A stretch of 64,000 bases of DNA, taken from positions 1 through 64,000 of the forward strand of contig CAWKOS010000009.1 of the NCBI GenBank assembly GCA_963851295.1, in the 5' to 3' direction. This DNA comes from JAOPZW01 sp963851295 (GTDB taxonomy: Bacteria; Actinomycetota; Thermoleophilia; Solirubrobacterales; Solirubrobacteraceae). A model generated the notes under the pieces. That model saw only the letters and a list, made by a program, of their open reading frames with translations. It did not search any database and was not told where the DNA came from. The first letter of the stretch is position 1. Each line of letters begins with the position of its first letter. Shown here in pieces: positions 53,650 to 61,824 of this stretch. Made by a program: the position numbers and the translations under genes.

Positions 53650-55089
53650 GTGGCCTCCGCCGTCTCTCCTCGCCCGCCGCCGGCCCACGGCGACTACCGC
53701 CCCGACCCGGACCGCTGGATGGCCCTCGGGGTCGTCCTCGCCGCCGGGTTCATGACCCTGCTCGACGTCTCGATCGTCAACGTCGCCCTGCCGAGCATCC
53801 AGCTGGGCCTGCACGCGCAGCCCAATGAGCTGCAGTGGATCGTCTCGGGCTACGCGCTCGCGCTGGGGCTGCTGCTCGTGCCGGCGGGGCGCTTCGGCGA
53901 CGCGCACGGCCGGCGACCGGTGTTCATGCTCGGCGTGGCGCTGTTCGTGGTCGCAAGCGCGGCCTGCGCGCTGGCGCCGACGTCGCTCGCGCTCGTGTTG
54001 CTGCGGATCGTCCAGGGGTTCGCCGGCGGTCTCATCACGCCACAGATCTCGGGCCTCATCCAGAGCCTGTTTCGCGGCGAGGAGCGCGGCAGGGCGTTCG
54101 GCCTCTTCGGCTCGACCATCGCCGTGTCGACCGCGGTCGGCCCGCTCACCGGCGGCGCGCTCATCGCGCTGTTCGGGACCCACGACGGCTGGCGGGCGGT
54201 GTTCTTCGTCAACCTCCCGATCGGGCTGGTGATCCTGCTGCTGGCCCGCCGCTACCTGCCCGCGCCGACCGCGGCCGAGCGCCGGCCCCAGGCGATGGAC
54301 CCGCTCGGCGTCGTGCTGCTGGGCGCGGCGGTCGTGTGCATCCTCGTCCCGTTCATCGAGCAGCGCACGTGGGACAGCCCGCTGCGCCTCGCGCTGTTCC
54401 CGCTGGGCGCCCTGCTGCTCGTCGTGTGGGTGCTGCACGAGCGCCGCTACGCCCGCACCCGCGAGCCGCTCGTGTCGCTCGATCTGTTCCGGATCCGCTC
54501 CTACGCGCTCGGCGCCCCGGTGGGCCTCATCTACTTCGCCGGGTTCATCGCGATCTTCTTCATCCAGACCCAGTACCTGCAGCTCGGGCTGGGCTACCCC
54601 GCGTGGAAGTCCGGCCTGGCCGTCACGCCGTTCGCCATCGGCAGCGCATTGGTCTCGTCGGCGGGCAGCCGCCAGGCGCTGCGCCGCGGCCCCAAGCTCG
54701 TGGCCTTCGGGCTCGCCATGGTGCTCGTCGGGCTGGCCGGACTCTGGCTGGCGGTCGACACCCATCCCGGCCACGACGTCGCGCTGTGGATGGCGCTGCC
54801 GCTGCTGATCGCCGGCGTCGGGGGCGGGCTCGTGATCTCGCCGAACCTGACCCTCACGCTGTCGCAGGTACCGGTGCAGCGGGCCGGCAGCGCCGGCGGC
54901 GTGCTGCAGACCGGCCAGCGGATCGGTTCGGCCGCCGGCATCGCGATCACCGGCAGCGTCTTCTACACCCGGCTCGCGTCATCGCACGGCGACTTCGCGT
55001 CAGCGTTCCGCCACGGCATCGTCAGCGCCGCCGCGTTCGTCGCCGCCGCGCTCGTGCTGGTGCTGGTGGACGCCTTCACGCGCGGCTGA
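53650..55089 (+). CDS. DHA2-type MFS transporter
   Basis: 479 residues, 14 predicted helices, start GTG 53650. Family signatures: MTLLDVSIVNVALPSIQLGL in helix 1, VPAGRFGDAHGRRPVFMLGV (motif A), RIVQGFAGGLITPQISGLIQ, and STAVGPLTGGALIALFG (motif C). Likely a proton-driven exporter of small hydrophobic compounds. As the last gene of the hydrolase operon it may export a product or expel the compound that the hydrolases detoxify. Confidence 0.9.
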   Translation: MASAVSPRPPPAHGDYRPDPDRWMALGVVLAAGFMTLLDVSIVNVALPSIQLGLHAQPNELQWIVSGYALALGLLLVPAGRFGDAHGRRPVFMLGVALFVVASAACALAPTSLALVLLRIVQGFAGGLITPQISGLIQSLFRGEERGRAFGLFGSTIAVSTAVGPLTGGALIALFGTHDGWRAVFFVNLPIGLVILLLARRYLPAPTAAERRPQAMDPLGVVLLGAAVVCILVPFIEQRTWDSPLRLALFPLGALLLVVWVLHERRYARTREPLVSLDLFRIRSYALGAPVGLIYFAGFIAIFFIQTQYLQLGLGYPAWKSGLAVTPFAIGSALVSSAGSRQALRRGPKLVAFGLAMVLVGLAGLWLAVDTHPGHDVALWMALPLLIAGVGGGLVISPNLTLTLSQVPVQRAGSAGGVLQTGQRIGSAAGIAITGSVFYTRLASSHGDFASAFRHGIVSAAAFVAAALVLVLVDAFTRG

Positions 55090-55192
55090 GCCGCCCCGTA
55101 GGTGGGAAGATCCACCTCCTCTACGTCCTATCACGGCGAGCTGGAACGAGCGGCGCTCGCGGAGGCGCTGGGCTGACAGCGCCGCTCGGTCT

Positions 55193-56194
55193 TCACACTG
55201 CTGCCCCCGCAGCGGCCCGCGCCTCGATGTCGACCGGGTCGACGATGCGGCCCCCGAACGCGACCGCAAGGGCCGTGCCCAACGCCGTCCAGCCGACGAG
55301 CACGAGGATCGGCCCCGCGATCCGCGCCCCATCGAAGAACAGCGCCGACCGCGCCAGATCGACGCTCGCGCCCGGGGGCAGGATGCCGCCGATCGTCCTC
55401 CACAGGCCCGGCAGCAGCGGCCGCGCGAACGGCCCGCCCGACGCGGCGTTGCCGAGGATCACGAAGACGAGGATGACGAGCCCGGTCCCTGCCGGGCCGG
55501 CCGCGGCCTGGATGCCCCCGGTGGCGGCGCCGCTGGCGAAGATGGTCAGCGCCGCGATCGCGCACAGGGCGACCACATGGCCCGAGAACACGTCGAAGCA
55601 GGCGCGCAGCATGACCACGCTGAGGATCCCGCCGACGATGCCGAAGGCGGCGAAGGCGCCGATCCGCGCGCTCGCGCGCTGCCTGCTGCGACTGCGCGGG
55701 CTGCCGATCAACCCGATCAGCGTCGAGCCGATGTAGCCGCCGAAGACCCACGCGATCACGGCGTAGAACGCCGCGGTCCCGTTCGGGTCCTTCGGCGGGA
55801 GCGGCTTGACGTCGGTGACGCGCACTGCGGGCCCGCCCTTGGCCGCGGCCACCCGGTTGAACGTGGCCGCGAGGGCGATCGCGGTCGCACGGTTGGCCGC
55901 CGAGGCGACGAACAGGCGGTTCGTCGTCGCGTCGTACGCCCCGTAGACCTCGCGGTCGTCGATCTGCGACAGCGCGTCCGCGCGCGACGAGGCCTGGCGC
56001 GCATCGAGCGGATCGCCGGGCAGCGCGTCGAGCTGCGACGTCGCCGCCGGCGGGCCGACGACGGCGACCGGCACGTTGTGCGGCGTCGGGTCGTGAAACG
56101 CGCCGACATACGAGAACGCGAACGCGAGCATGAGCACCAGCGCGGGGAACAGCACGATCGCCACGGTCTTGGGCGTGGGCGCCATGTTCGCCAT
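55193..56194 (-). CDS. DUF3533/YhgE-like integral membrane protein
   Basis: 333 residues from ATG 56194. One N-terminal helix (VAIVLFPALVLMLAFAFSYV), an extracytoplasmic domain of about 120 residues (HNVPVAVVGPPAATSQLDAL; DDREVYGAYDATTNRLFVAS), then about five helices ending near GWTALGTALAVAFGG. This layout matches the ABC-2/YhgE-Pip-related group of membrane proteins often called DUF3533. Function unknown; possibly export or envelope related. Third gene of a - strand operon, 16 bases after the Rieske stop. Confidence 0.78.
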   Translation of the reverse strand: MANMAPTPKTVAIVLFPALVLMLAFAFSYVGAFHDPTPHNVPVAVVGPPAATSQLDALPGDPLDARQASSRADALSQIDDREVYGAYDATTNRLFVASAANRATAIALAATFNRVAAAKGGPAVRVTDVKPLPPKDPNGTAAFYAVIAWVFGGYIGSTLIGLIGSPRSRSRQRASARIGAFAAFGIVGGILSVVMLRACFDVFSGHVVALCAIAALTIFASGAATGGIQAAAGPAGTGLVILVFVILGNAASGGPFARPLLPGLWRTIGGILPPGASVDLARSALFFDGARIAGPILVLVGWTALGTALAVAFGGRIVDPVDIEARAAAGAAV

Positions 56195-56210
56195 GGACGT
56201 TCCCCGCCGC

Positions 56211-56546
56211 TCAGGCCCGGAGTCGAATGCTGCCGTCGACCTCTTGCACCTCGTAGACATGGAGTGCCTGGGTCGCCGGGCCGTTGATCACGGCCCCGGT
56301 CGTGACGTCGAACCGCGAGCCGTGACACTGGCACATGAGCGTGGTCTGAGTGAGCAGGCCCCCGGACAGCGGGCACGCCTCGTCCGTGCAGGTGCAGAGG
56401 TCGTCGAACGCGTAGAGGCGGCCGTCGACGCGCGCGACCGAGATCCGGAGCTTGGGGTCGTCGAGGTAGTAGGCGACGACGAAGTCGTCGGGGATCGCGT
56501 CCCCTGGCCCGATCGTGCGGAAGGCGCCGGCAGCGAGGTCGGTCAT
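56211..56546 (-). CDS. Rieske-type ferredoxin with C-x-C first cluster motif
   Basis: 111 residues. The fold and second motif are normal (MCQCHGSRFDVTTGAVINGP), but the first cluster motif reads DDLCTCTDEACPLSGG, with Cys where the family normally has His (C-x-H). The cluster would then have three Cys and one His, unless a nearby residue substitutes. The 5' extension to 56555 (MNP) is optional; the ATG at 56546 is used. It lies 12 bases after the GMC oxidoreductase stop, so it is probably that enzyme's electron carrier. Cytosolic. Confidence 0.88.
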   Translation of the reverse strand: MTDLAAGAFRTIGPGDAIPDDFVVAYYLDDPKLRISVARVDGRLYAFDDLCTCTDEACPLSGGLLTQTTLMCQCHGSRFDVTTGAVINGPATQALHVYEVQEVDGSIRLRA

Positions 56547-56558
56547 CGGGTTCACCTT

Positions 56559-58289
56559 TCAGTAGGGGTACTCCGGGATCACGTCGGCGGCCTTCGCGTC
56601 GAGGCGCAGCTCGCCGGGAGCACCCGCGGGCACGACGGGACGGTGCGGCATGATCGGGTCGATGCGCTCGTAGCCGGAGCCCAACGGCGGTCTGGTGTCG
56701 GTGTCGCCCTTGTTCGGCCACAGCGACATCGCGCGCTCGACCAGGGCAGTGATCGTGAGCGATGGATTCACACCGGTGTTGGCCGGCATCACGCTGCCGT
56801 CCATGACGTGCAGGCCCGGCTGCCCGAACATGCGCAGGTAGGGGTCGACGGCGCCGCTCTCGCTGCTGTCGGCGATCGGGATCCCGCCGGTGAAGTGCGC
56901 TGAGGCGGTGCGGTTGATGACCTCGAACGGCAGCGCCCCCTCGTGGCCATTCATCTTCGCCGCCATCCGGTCGACGAACTGCTCGACGATCGGGATGTGC
57001 ACCGAGGGCGGCGTGCCAGTGTGCCGGCTGCGCAGCACGTCGTCGTGCCAGTAGAGCTCGATCGACGTGTCGGTCGTCTGCGAGCAGAGCATGACGACGG
57101 TCCGCTCGGCCCAATCGCGCGGGTCGTCGAAGCTGAGCACCTGGGTGGGGTGCCGGATCAGCTCCTTGACCCAGGACGCCGTCGGGTGCTTCTGCGCGCC
57201 GCGCTGGTGATAGGTGACGAGGAAGGCGAACAGGTCGTTCCCGACGCCCCAGTAGACAGGCTCGATGCTCGTCACCGCATCCGGCCAGACGCCTGACGTG
57301 ATCGACACCGACCCCGGCGACAGACAGATCTTGTCCGGGTCGTCCTTCCACTCGGCGTGCGTCCGGGTGATCGCGAGGAGCTGCTCGGAGTTCGTCCGTG
57401 CCCGTTGCCCGAGCTCGCTCGAGAGGCCCGTCAGCCGGCCCTTGTGCTGCATGTGCAGCAGCAGCTTCGCCGACCCGTACGCATGGGCGGCCACGATCAC
57501 CTGCTCGGCGGTGTACGTGTGATGGTCCAGATGCGTGGCGCGCTGCGCCCAGCCTGGATGACGCGCGTGCACCTCGAACCCGCCTCCGTCGAGCGGCGCG
57601 AGGTCGTACACCTCGTGCAGCTCATGGACCTCGGCGCCTAGCTTCTCAGCCAGGTAGAGGTAGTTCGTCGTCAGCTTGTTCTTGGCGTTGTGGCCGCACC
57701 CGATGTTGCACTTGCCGCACGAGATGCAACCGGTGCGACGCGGTCCAACCCCGCCGAAGTACGGATCCTCGGCATCGACGCCCGGGCTGCCGAAGTAGAC
57801 GCCCACCGGGGTCTTGTTGAACGTCTCCCCTCTGCCCATCTCGTCTGCGACCTGGTGCATGACGCGATCGACGTCGGTGGGCATGTACGGGTAGCGCACG
57901 GCGCCGAGCATCCGGGTCGCCTGGTCGAGATGGGGCGCCAGTTCGTCGGCCCAATCGGTGATCTCGGCCCATTCCGGCGCGTCGAAGAACTGCTTCGGGG
58001 GGACGTACAGCGTGTTGGCGTAAACGTGCGACCCCCCACCGACGCCCGCACCGCAGAGGACGAGCACATCATCGAGATACTCGACCCTCTGGATCCCGTA
58101 CAGCTCGGCCGCGGGGAACCACAGGAAGCCCGGCAGATGCCACTGGCTCTTCGGGATGTCCTCGTCCTTCCACCGCTTGCCGGATTCCATGACGCCCACG
58201 CGGTAGCCCTTCTCGGCGGCACGGAGCGCGGCGACGCTTCCGCCGAAGCCGGACCCGATGATCAGCACGTCGTAGTCGAAGCTCGCCAT
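56559..58289 (-). CDS. GMC-family FAD oxidoreductase (cholesterol-oxidase-like) with four-Cys motif
   Basis: 576 residues from ATG 58289. FAD motif DVLIIGSGFGGSVAALRAAE, VLCGAGVGGGSHVYANTLYV, substrate-side HFTGGIPIADSSESGAVDPY, and the GMC C-terminal signature GLHVMDGSVMPANTGVNPSL. A Cys-rich insertion RRTGCISCGKCNIGCGHNAK (C-x2-C-x2-C-x3-C) resembles an iron-sulphur binding loop, known in a subset of actinobacterial GMC proteins. Paired with the Rieske gene in one operon, so it may pass electrons to or from it instead of oxygen. Likely substrate: a sterol or other alcohol. Confidence 0.9.
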   Translation of the reverse strand: MASFDYDVLIIGSGFGGSVAALRAAEKGYRVGVMESGKRWKDEDIPKSQWHLPGFLWFPAAELYGIQRVEYLDDVLVLCGAGVGGGSHVYANTLYVPPKQFFDAPEWAEITDWADELAPHLDQATRMLGAVRYPYMPTDVDRVMHQVADEMGRGETFNKTPVGVYFGSPGVDAEDPYFGGVGPRRTGCISCGKCNIGCGHNAKNKLTTNYLYLAEKLGAEVHELHEVYDLAPLDGGGFEVHARHPGWAQRATHLDHHTYTAEQVIVAAHAYGSAKLLLHMQHKGRLTGLSSELGQRARTNSEQLLAITRTHAEWKDDPDKICLSPGSVSITSGVWPDAVTSIEPVYWGVGNDLFAFLVTYHQRGAQKHPTASWVKELIRHPTQVLSFDDPRDWAERTVVMLCSQTTDTSIELYWHDDVLRSRHTGTPPSVHIPIVEQFVDRMAAKMNGHEGALPFEVINRTASAHFTGGIPIADSSESGAVDPYLRMFGQPGLHVMDGSVMPANTGVNPSLTITALVERAMSLWPNKGDTDTRPPLGSGYERIDPIMPHRPVVPAGAPGELRLDAKAADVIPEYPY

Positions 58290-58473
58290 GGCGTGCACGG
58301 TCGCGAGTCGCGCGACTGCTCGCGCCCGTGGCGGCCCGGGTCGGGCCCGCGAGTCGACCCGGTGGAGCACCCTGCGTGCACACCCCGGCGCCCGACGGTG
58401 CCTGGACCCGCGCACCGGCCGGGGCTACTACGGGCGCGTCGGGCGCGGCGTGGGACGACCGTGTCCCCAACGG

Positions 58474-58983
58474 ATGATCCCGAACGACCACGACCGCCCG
58501 AGCGCGAGGGGGCCCCGCCGAGAGGCGGTGGCGATCGTCACGGGCGGCTCCACCGGGACCGGACGCGAGGTCGCGAGCGGACTGGCGGACTGGGCCTGGG
58601 CGATCGTCCTGGTCTACCTCGAGCATCAGCGCACAGCCGAGGCGACGGTCGCCGAGATCCTCGCCGCGGACGGCAGGATCGTCGCGGTGCGCGCCGACCT
58701 CGGAGACGACCTCGACGTCCAGCGCCTGTTCGCCGAGTCGGCCGCGGCGTTCGCGGGCGTCGACGTCGTCGTCCACACCACATCGGAGAGCGCCCTTCTC
58801 CTCTATGCGCACGCGGCGCGGCACCTCCGTTCGCGAGGGGCGATCGTCAGCGTCTGTCCGGCTGACCGCGTGACGCCCGGGGTCGCACGCCAGCTGCGCG
58901 AGCGCGCGATCAGCGTCGGGAGGGCCCCGCCGGGAGAGGTGCTCGCGTTCCTCGACAGCTGGCGGCGGCAGGTCGTCGGGTAG
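58474..58983 (+). CDS. Short-chain dehydrogenase-like protein, shortened
   Basis: 169 residues from ATG 58474. The NAD(P) half of the SDR fold is present: AVAIVTGGSTGTGREVASGL (T-G-G-x3-G-x-G), VRADLGDDLDVQRLFAESAA, and FAGVDVVVHTTSESALLLYA where N-N-A-G is normally found. The usual Ser and Y-x3-K catalytic segment is missing; after RGAIVSVCPADRVTPGVARQ the chain jumps to a short tail. Either a degenerate relic or a nucleotide-binding protein. Divergent from the GMC operon and 32 bases before a LAL regulator. Confidence 0.65.
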   Translation: MIPNDHDRPSARGPRREAVAIVTGGSTGTGREVASGLADWAWAIVLVYLEHQRTAEATVAEILAADGRIVAVRADLGDDLDVQRLFAESAAAFAGVDVVVHTTSESALLLYAHAARHLRSRGAIVSVCPADRVTPGVARQLRERAISVGRAPPGEVLAFLDSWRRQVVG

Positions 58984-59015
58984 GGCCTCGGCGGCAGCCG
59001 TAGAGTTGTCGCGAG

Positions 59016-61781
59016 ATGCCTGCCATCCGCGGGCTTGGTTTCGTCGGCCGGACGCGCGAGCGCGAACGCGTCGACGCCGTGCTCGCTCACGCGCGGGCCC
59101 GTGAGAGCGCCGTTCTCGTGATCCGGGGGGAGCCGGGGATCGGCAAGACCGCGCTGCTGCGCCACGCCGCGCGGCAGGCCTCCGGCATGCGGACCGCCGA
59201 GATCGAAGGCGTCCAGGCGGAGATGGAGCTCCCGTTCGCGGGGATCCATCAGCTGTGCGCGCCGCTCGTCGACGGGCTGCAGGAGCTCGCAGAGCCCCAA
59301 CAGAACGCGCTCCGCGTCGCGATGGGCATGTTGCCGGGCGATCCCCCGGACAGGTTCCTCGTCGCCGTCGCCGTGCTCAACCTGCTCGCCGAGACCGCCG
59401 CGGAGCGGCCGCTCCTGTGCCTGGTGGACGACGCCCAGTGGCTCGACGCCGCCTCGGTGCAGGCGCTCGGGTTCGTCGCGCGGCGCCTGCTGGCGGACCC
59501 GGTGGCCATGATCTTCTCGCTGCGCGAGCCGACCACCACCCGCGCGCTCGACGGCCTCCCGCAGCTCATGCTCGACGGCCTCGATGAGCCGGATGCGCGC
59601 GCGCTGCTGTCGAGAGCCGTACCGGGCCGGCTCGACGACCGCGTCCGCGATCGGATCATCGCCGAGACCGGGGGCAATCCGCTGGCGCTGGTGGAGCTGT
59701 CGCGGCGGATGAGCCCCGCCGAGCGAGCCGGGGGCTTCGCGCCGCCCGTGGAGATCGACCTTCCGAGTCGGCTCGAGGAGCAGTACCTGCGGCGCGTCGC
59801 CGAACTGCCGGAGGCGACGCAGCGACTGGTCCTGCTGGCGGCGGCGGAGCCGCTGGGAGACGCCAGCCTGCTGTGGCGCGCGGCGGAACGGCTGTCCACC
59901 GAGGTCGGCGCTCTGGGTCCCGCGACGGAAGCGGGGCTGCTCGACGTCGACGACCGCGTTCGCTTCCACCACCCGCTGGTGCGCTCAGCGGTGTACAGAG
60001 CCGCGTCACTTGACGAGCGACGGCGCGTACACGACGCGCTGGCGGACGTCAGCGATCCCGAGCTCGCCGCCGACCGCCGCGCCTGGCACCGGGCGCTCGC
60101 CGCCGCCGGACCGGACGAAGCCGTGGCCGCGGACCTCGAGCGCTGCGCGGGACGAGCGCAGAGGCGCGGCGGTCTGACGGCCGCAGCGGCGCTCCTCGAG
60201 CGCGCCACGGCGCTCACACCGGACCCGTCGCTCCAGGCCGGGCGCGCGCTCGCCGCGGCGGAGGCGAGCTTCCAGGCCGGTGAGTTCGAGACGGCGCAGC
60301 GCCTCCTGGCCACCGCCGAGAGCGGCCCGCTCGGCGACTTCCCGCGCGCGCGCGCCGCGCTCTTGCGGGGCCACGCTGCCGCCGTGTCCCGCCATGGCGA
60401 CGAGGCGGTCGCCCTGCTCCTGGAGGCCGGGAGGCGGCTCGAGCCGTTCGATCTCAGCCTCGCCCGCAGGGCTTACCTGACCGCGTGGAGCGCCGCCGTC
60501 GTCGCGCATCATCTCGGCGGAGCGGACGCCCTGCTCGAGGTCTCTCGCGCCGTGCGGGCCCTCCCACCGCTGCCGGCGGACCCGCATGCACTCGATCTGG
60601 TGATCGAAGGCTTCGCCCTGCTGATCACCGACGGACCCGCGGTCGCCATGCCCGTCCTGCACCGCGCAGGTAAGGAGGTCCTGCACCTGCCGGTGGAGGA
60701 CGTCCTGCGCTGGGGTTGGCATGTCGGCGGCGTGCGCTGCGCCACGTGGGACGACGACACGATCGCCGTGTACGAGCGACAGGCACAGCTCGTCCGCGAC
60801 GCAGGCGCGCTCGCAGAGCTTCCGATCCACCTCCAGGCCCTGGCCTTGGAACGAGCGTGGCGAGGCGACCTGCCGGGTGCGCGACAGCTGACCGCGGAGG
60901 CCGAGAGCATCTCGACCTCGACGGGGAACCCGGTCCCGCCGTTTGCGCTGATGCGCATCCTGGCCCTGCAGGGGCGCGCAGCCGAGGCCTCCCCCTTCAT
61001 CGACGCCGTCATCGACGAGGCCACGACACGAGGCCAGCGACACGTCGTGAAGGTTGCTCGATGGGCCAGCGCGGTCCTCTACAACGGCCTCGGACGCCAC
61101 GAGGAGGCGGCGGCAGCAGCTGGAGAGGCCGTCACGAACGGCATCCTTCCCTGGGTGTCGATGTGGGCGCAGTTCGAGCTGGTCGAGGCTGCCGCGCGCG
61201 TCGGCGACAGGGAGCGCGCGCGCCATGCACTCGACGCGCTCGCGCTGACCACCCGGCCCGCCGGCAGCGGCCTCGCGCTCGGCATCGAGGCGCGCTGTCG
61301 AGCGCTGCTCGCCGACGCCGATGATGCCGAAGCGTCCTACCGCGAGGCCATCGCGCAGCTGGATCGAACCGGAGTTCGCACCGAGCTGGCCCGCGCACAT
61401 CTGCTCTACGGCGAATGGCTGCGCCGCGAGGGCCGTCTGCGCGAGGCGCGCGAGCGGCTGCGCGCGGCCGAGGACCTGTTCGCCGAGATCGGGATGGAGG
61501 CCTTCGCCGACCGCGCCGAGGGCGAGTTGGCCGCGGCCGGCGCGAAGGCGCGCAGGCGCGCGCTCGACGCGCCCGAGGCGCTCACGCCGCAGGAGGAGCA
61601 GATCGCCCGGCTCGCCCGCGACGGGCTCACCAACGCGCAGATCGGCGCCCAGCTCTTCCTCAGCCCGCGCACGGTCGAGTGGCACCTGCACAAGGTCTTC
61701 GGCAAGCTGGGGATCGACGCTCGAAGCGGTCTCGGCGCCGCACTGCCGCGACAGGAGCCGCGGGCCGCGCGCCTGCAGTGA
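59016..61781 (+). CDS. LuxR-family LAL regulator (AAA ATPase, TPR-like, HTH)
   Basis: 921 residues. N-terminal ATPase: Walker A in VIRGEPGIGKTALLRHAARQ, Walker B in LCLVDDAQWLDAASVQALGF. A long helical repeat middle follows (many A/L/E helices, e.g. AALLERATALTPDPSLQAGR). The C-terminal LuxR HTH is LTPQEEQIARLARDGLTNAQ then IGAQLFLSPRTVEWHLHKVF. Large ATP-binding regulators of this kind (MalT/LAL type) activate operons on sensing a ligand. The target is unknown; adjacent hydrolase and GMC operons are candidates by position only. Confidence 0.93.
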   Translation: MPAIRGLGFVGRTRERERVDAVLAHARARESAVLVIRGEPGIGKTALLRHAARQASGMRTAEIEGVQAEMELPFAGIHQLCAPLVDGLQELAEPQQNALRVAMGMLPGDPPDRFLVAVAVLNLLAETAAERPLLCLVDDAQWLDAASVQALGFVARRLLADPVAMIFSLREPTTTRALDGLPQLMLDGLDEPDARALLSRAVPGRLDDRVRDRIIAETGGNPLALVELSRRMSPAERAGGFAPPVEIDLPSRLEEQYLRRVAELPEATQRLVLLAAAEPLGDASLLWRAAERLSTEVGALGPATEAGLLDVDDRVRFHHPLVRSAVYRAASLDERRRVHDALADVSDPELAADRRAWHRALAAAGPDEAVAADLERCAGRAQRRGGLTAAAALLERATALTPDPSLQAGRALAAAEASFQAGEFETAQRLLATAESGPLGDFPRARAALLRGHAAAVSRHGDEAVALLLEAGRRLEPFDLSLARRAYLTAWSAAVVAHHLGGADALLEVSRAVRALPPLPADPHALDLVIEGFALLITDGPAVAMPVLHRAGKEVLHLPVEDVLRWGWHVGGVRCATWDDDTIAVYERQAQLVRDAGALAELPIHLQALALERAWRGDLPGARQLTAEAESISTSTGNPVPPFALMRILALQGRAAEASPFIDAVIDEATTRGQRHVVKVARWASAVLYNGLGRHEEAAAAAGEAVTNGILPWVSMWAQFELVEAAARVGDRERARHALDALALTTRPAGSGLALGIEARCRALLADADDAEASYREAIAQLDRTGVRTELARAHLLYGEWLRREGRLREARERLRAAEDLFAEIGMEAFADRAEGELAAAGAKARRRALDAPEALTPQEEQIARLARDGLTNAQIGAQLFLSPRTVEWHLHKVFGKLGIDARSGLGAALPRQEPRAARLQ

Positions 61782-61824
61782 GGCCCAAGCCCGCGGAGCG
61801 TCGGCGGACAGCTAGCGTTGCACC

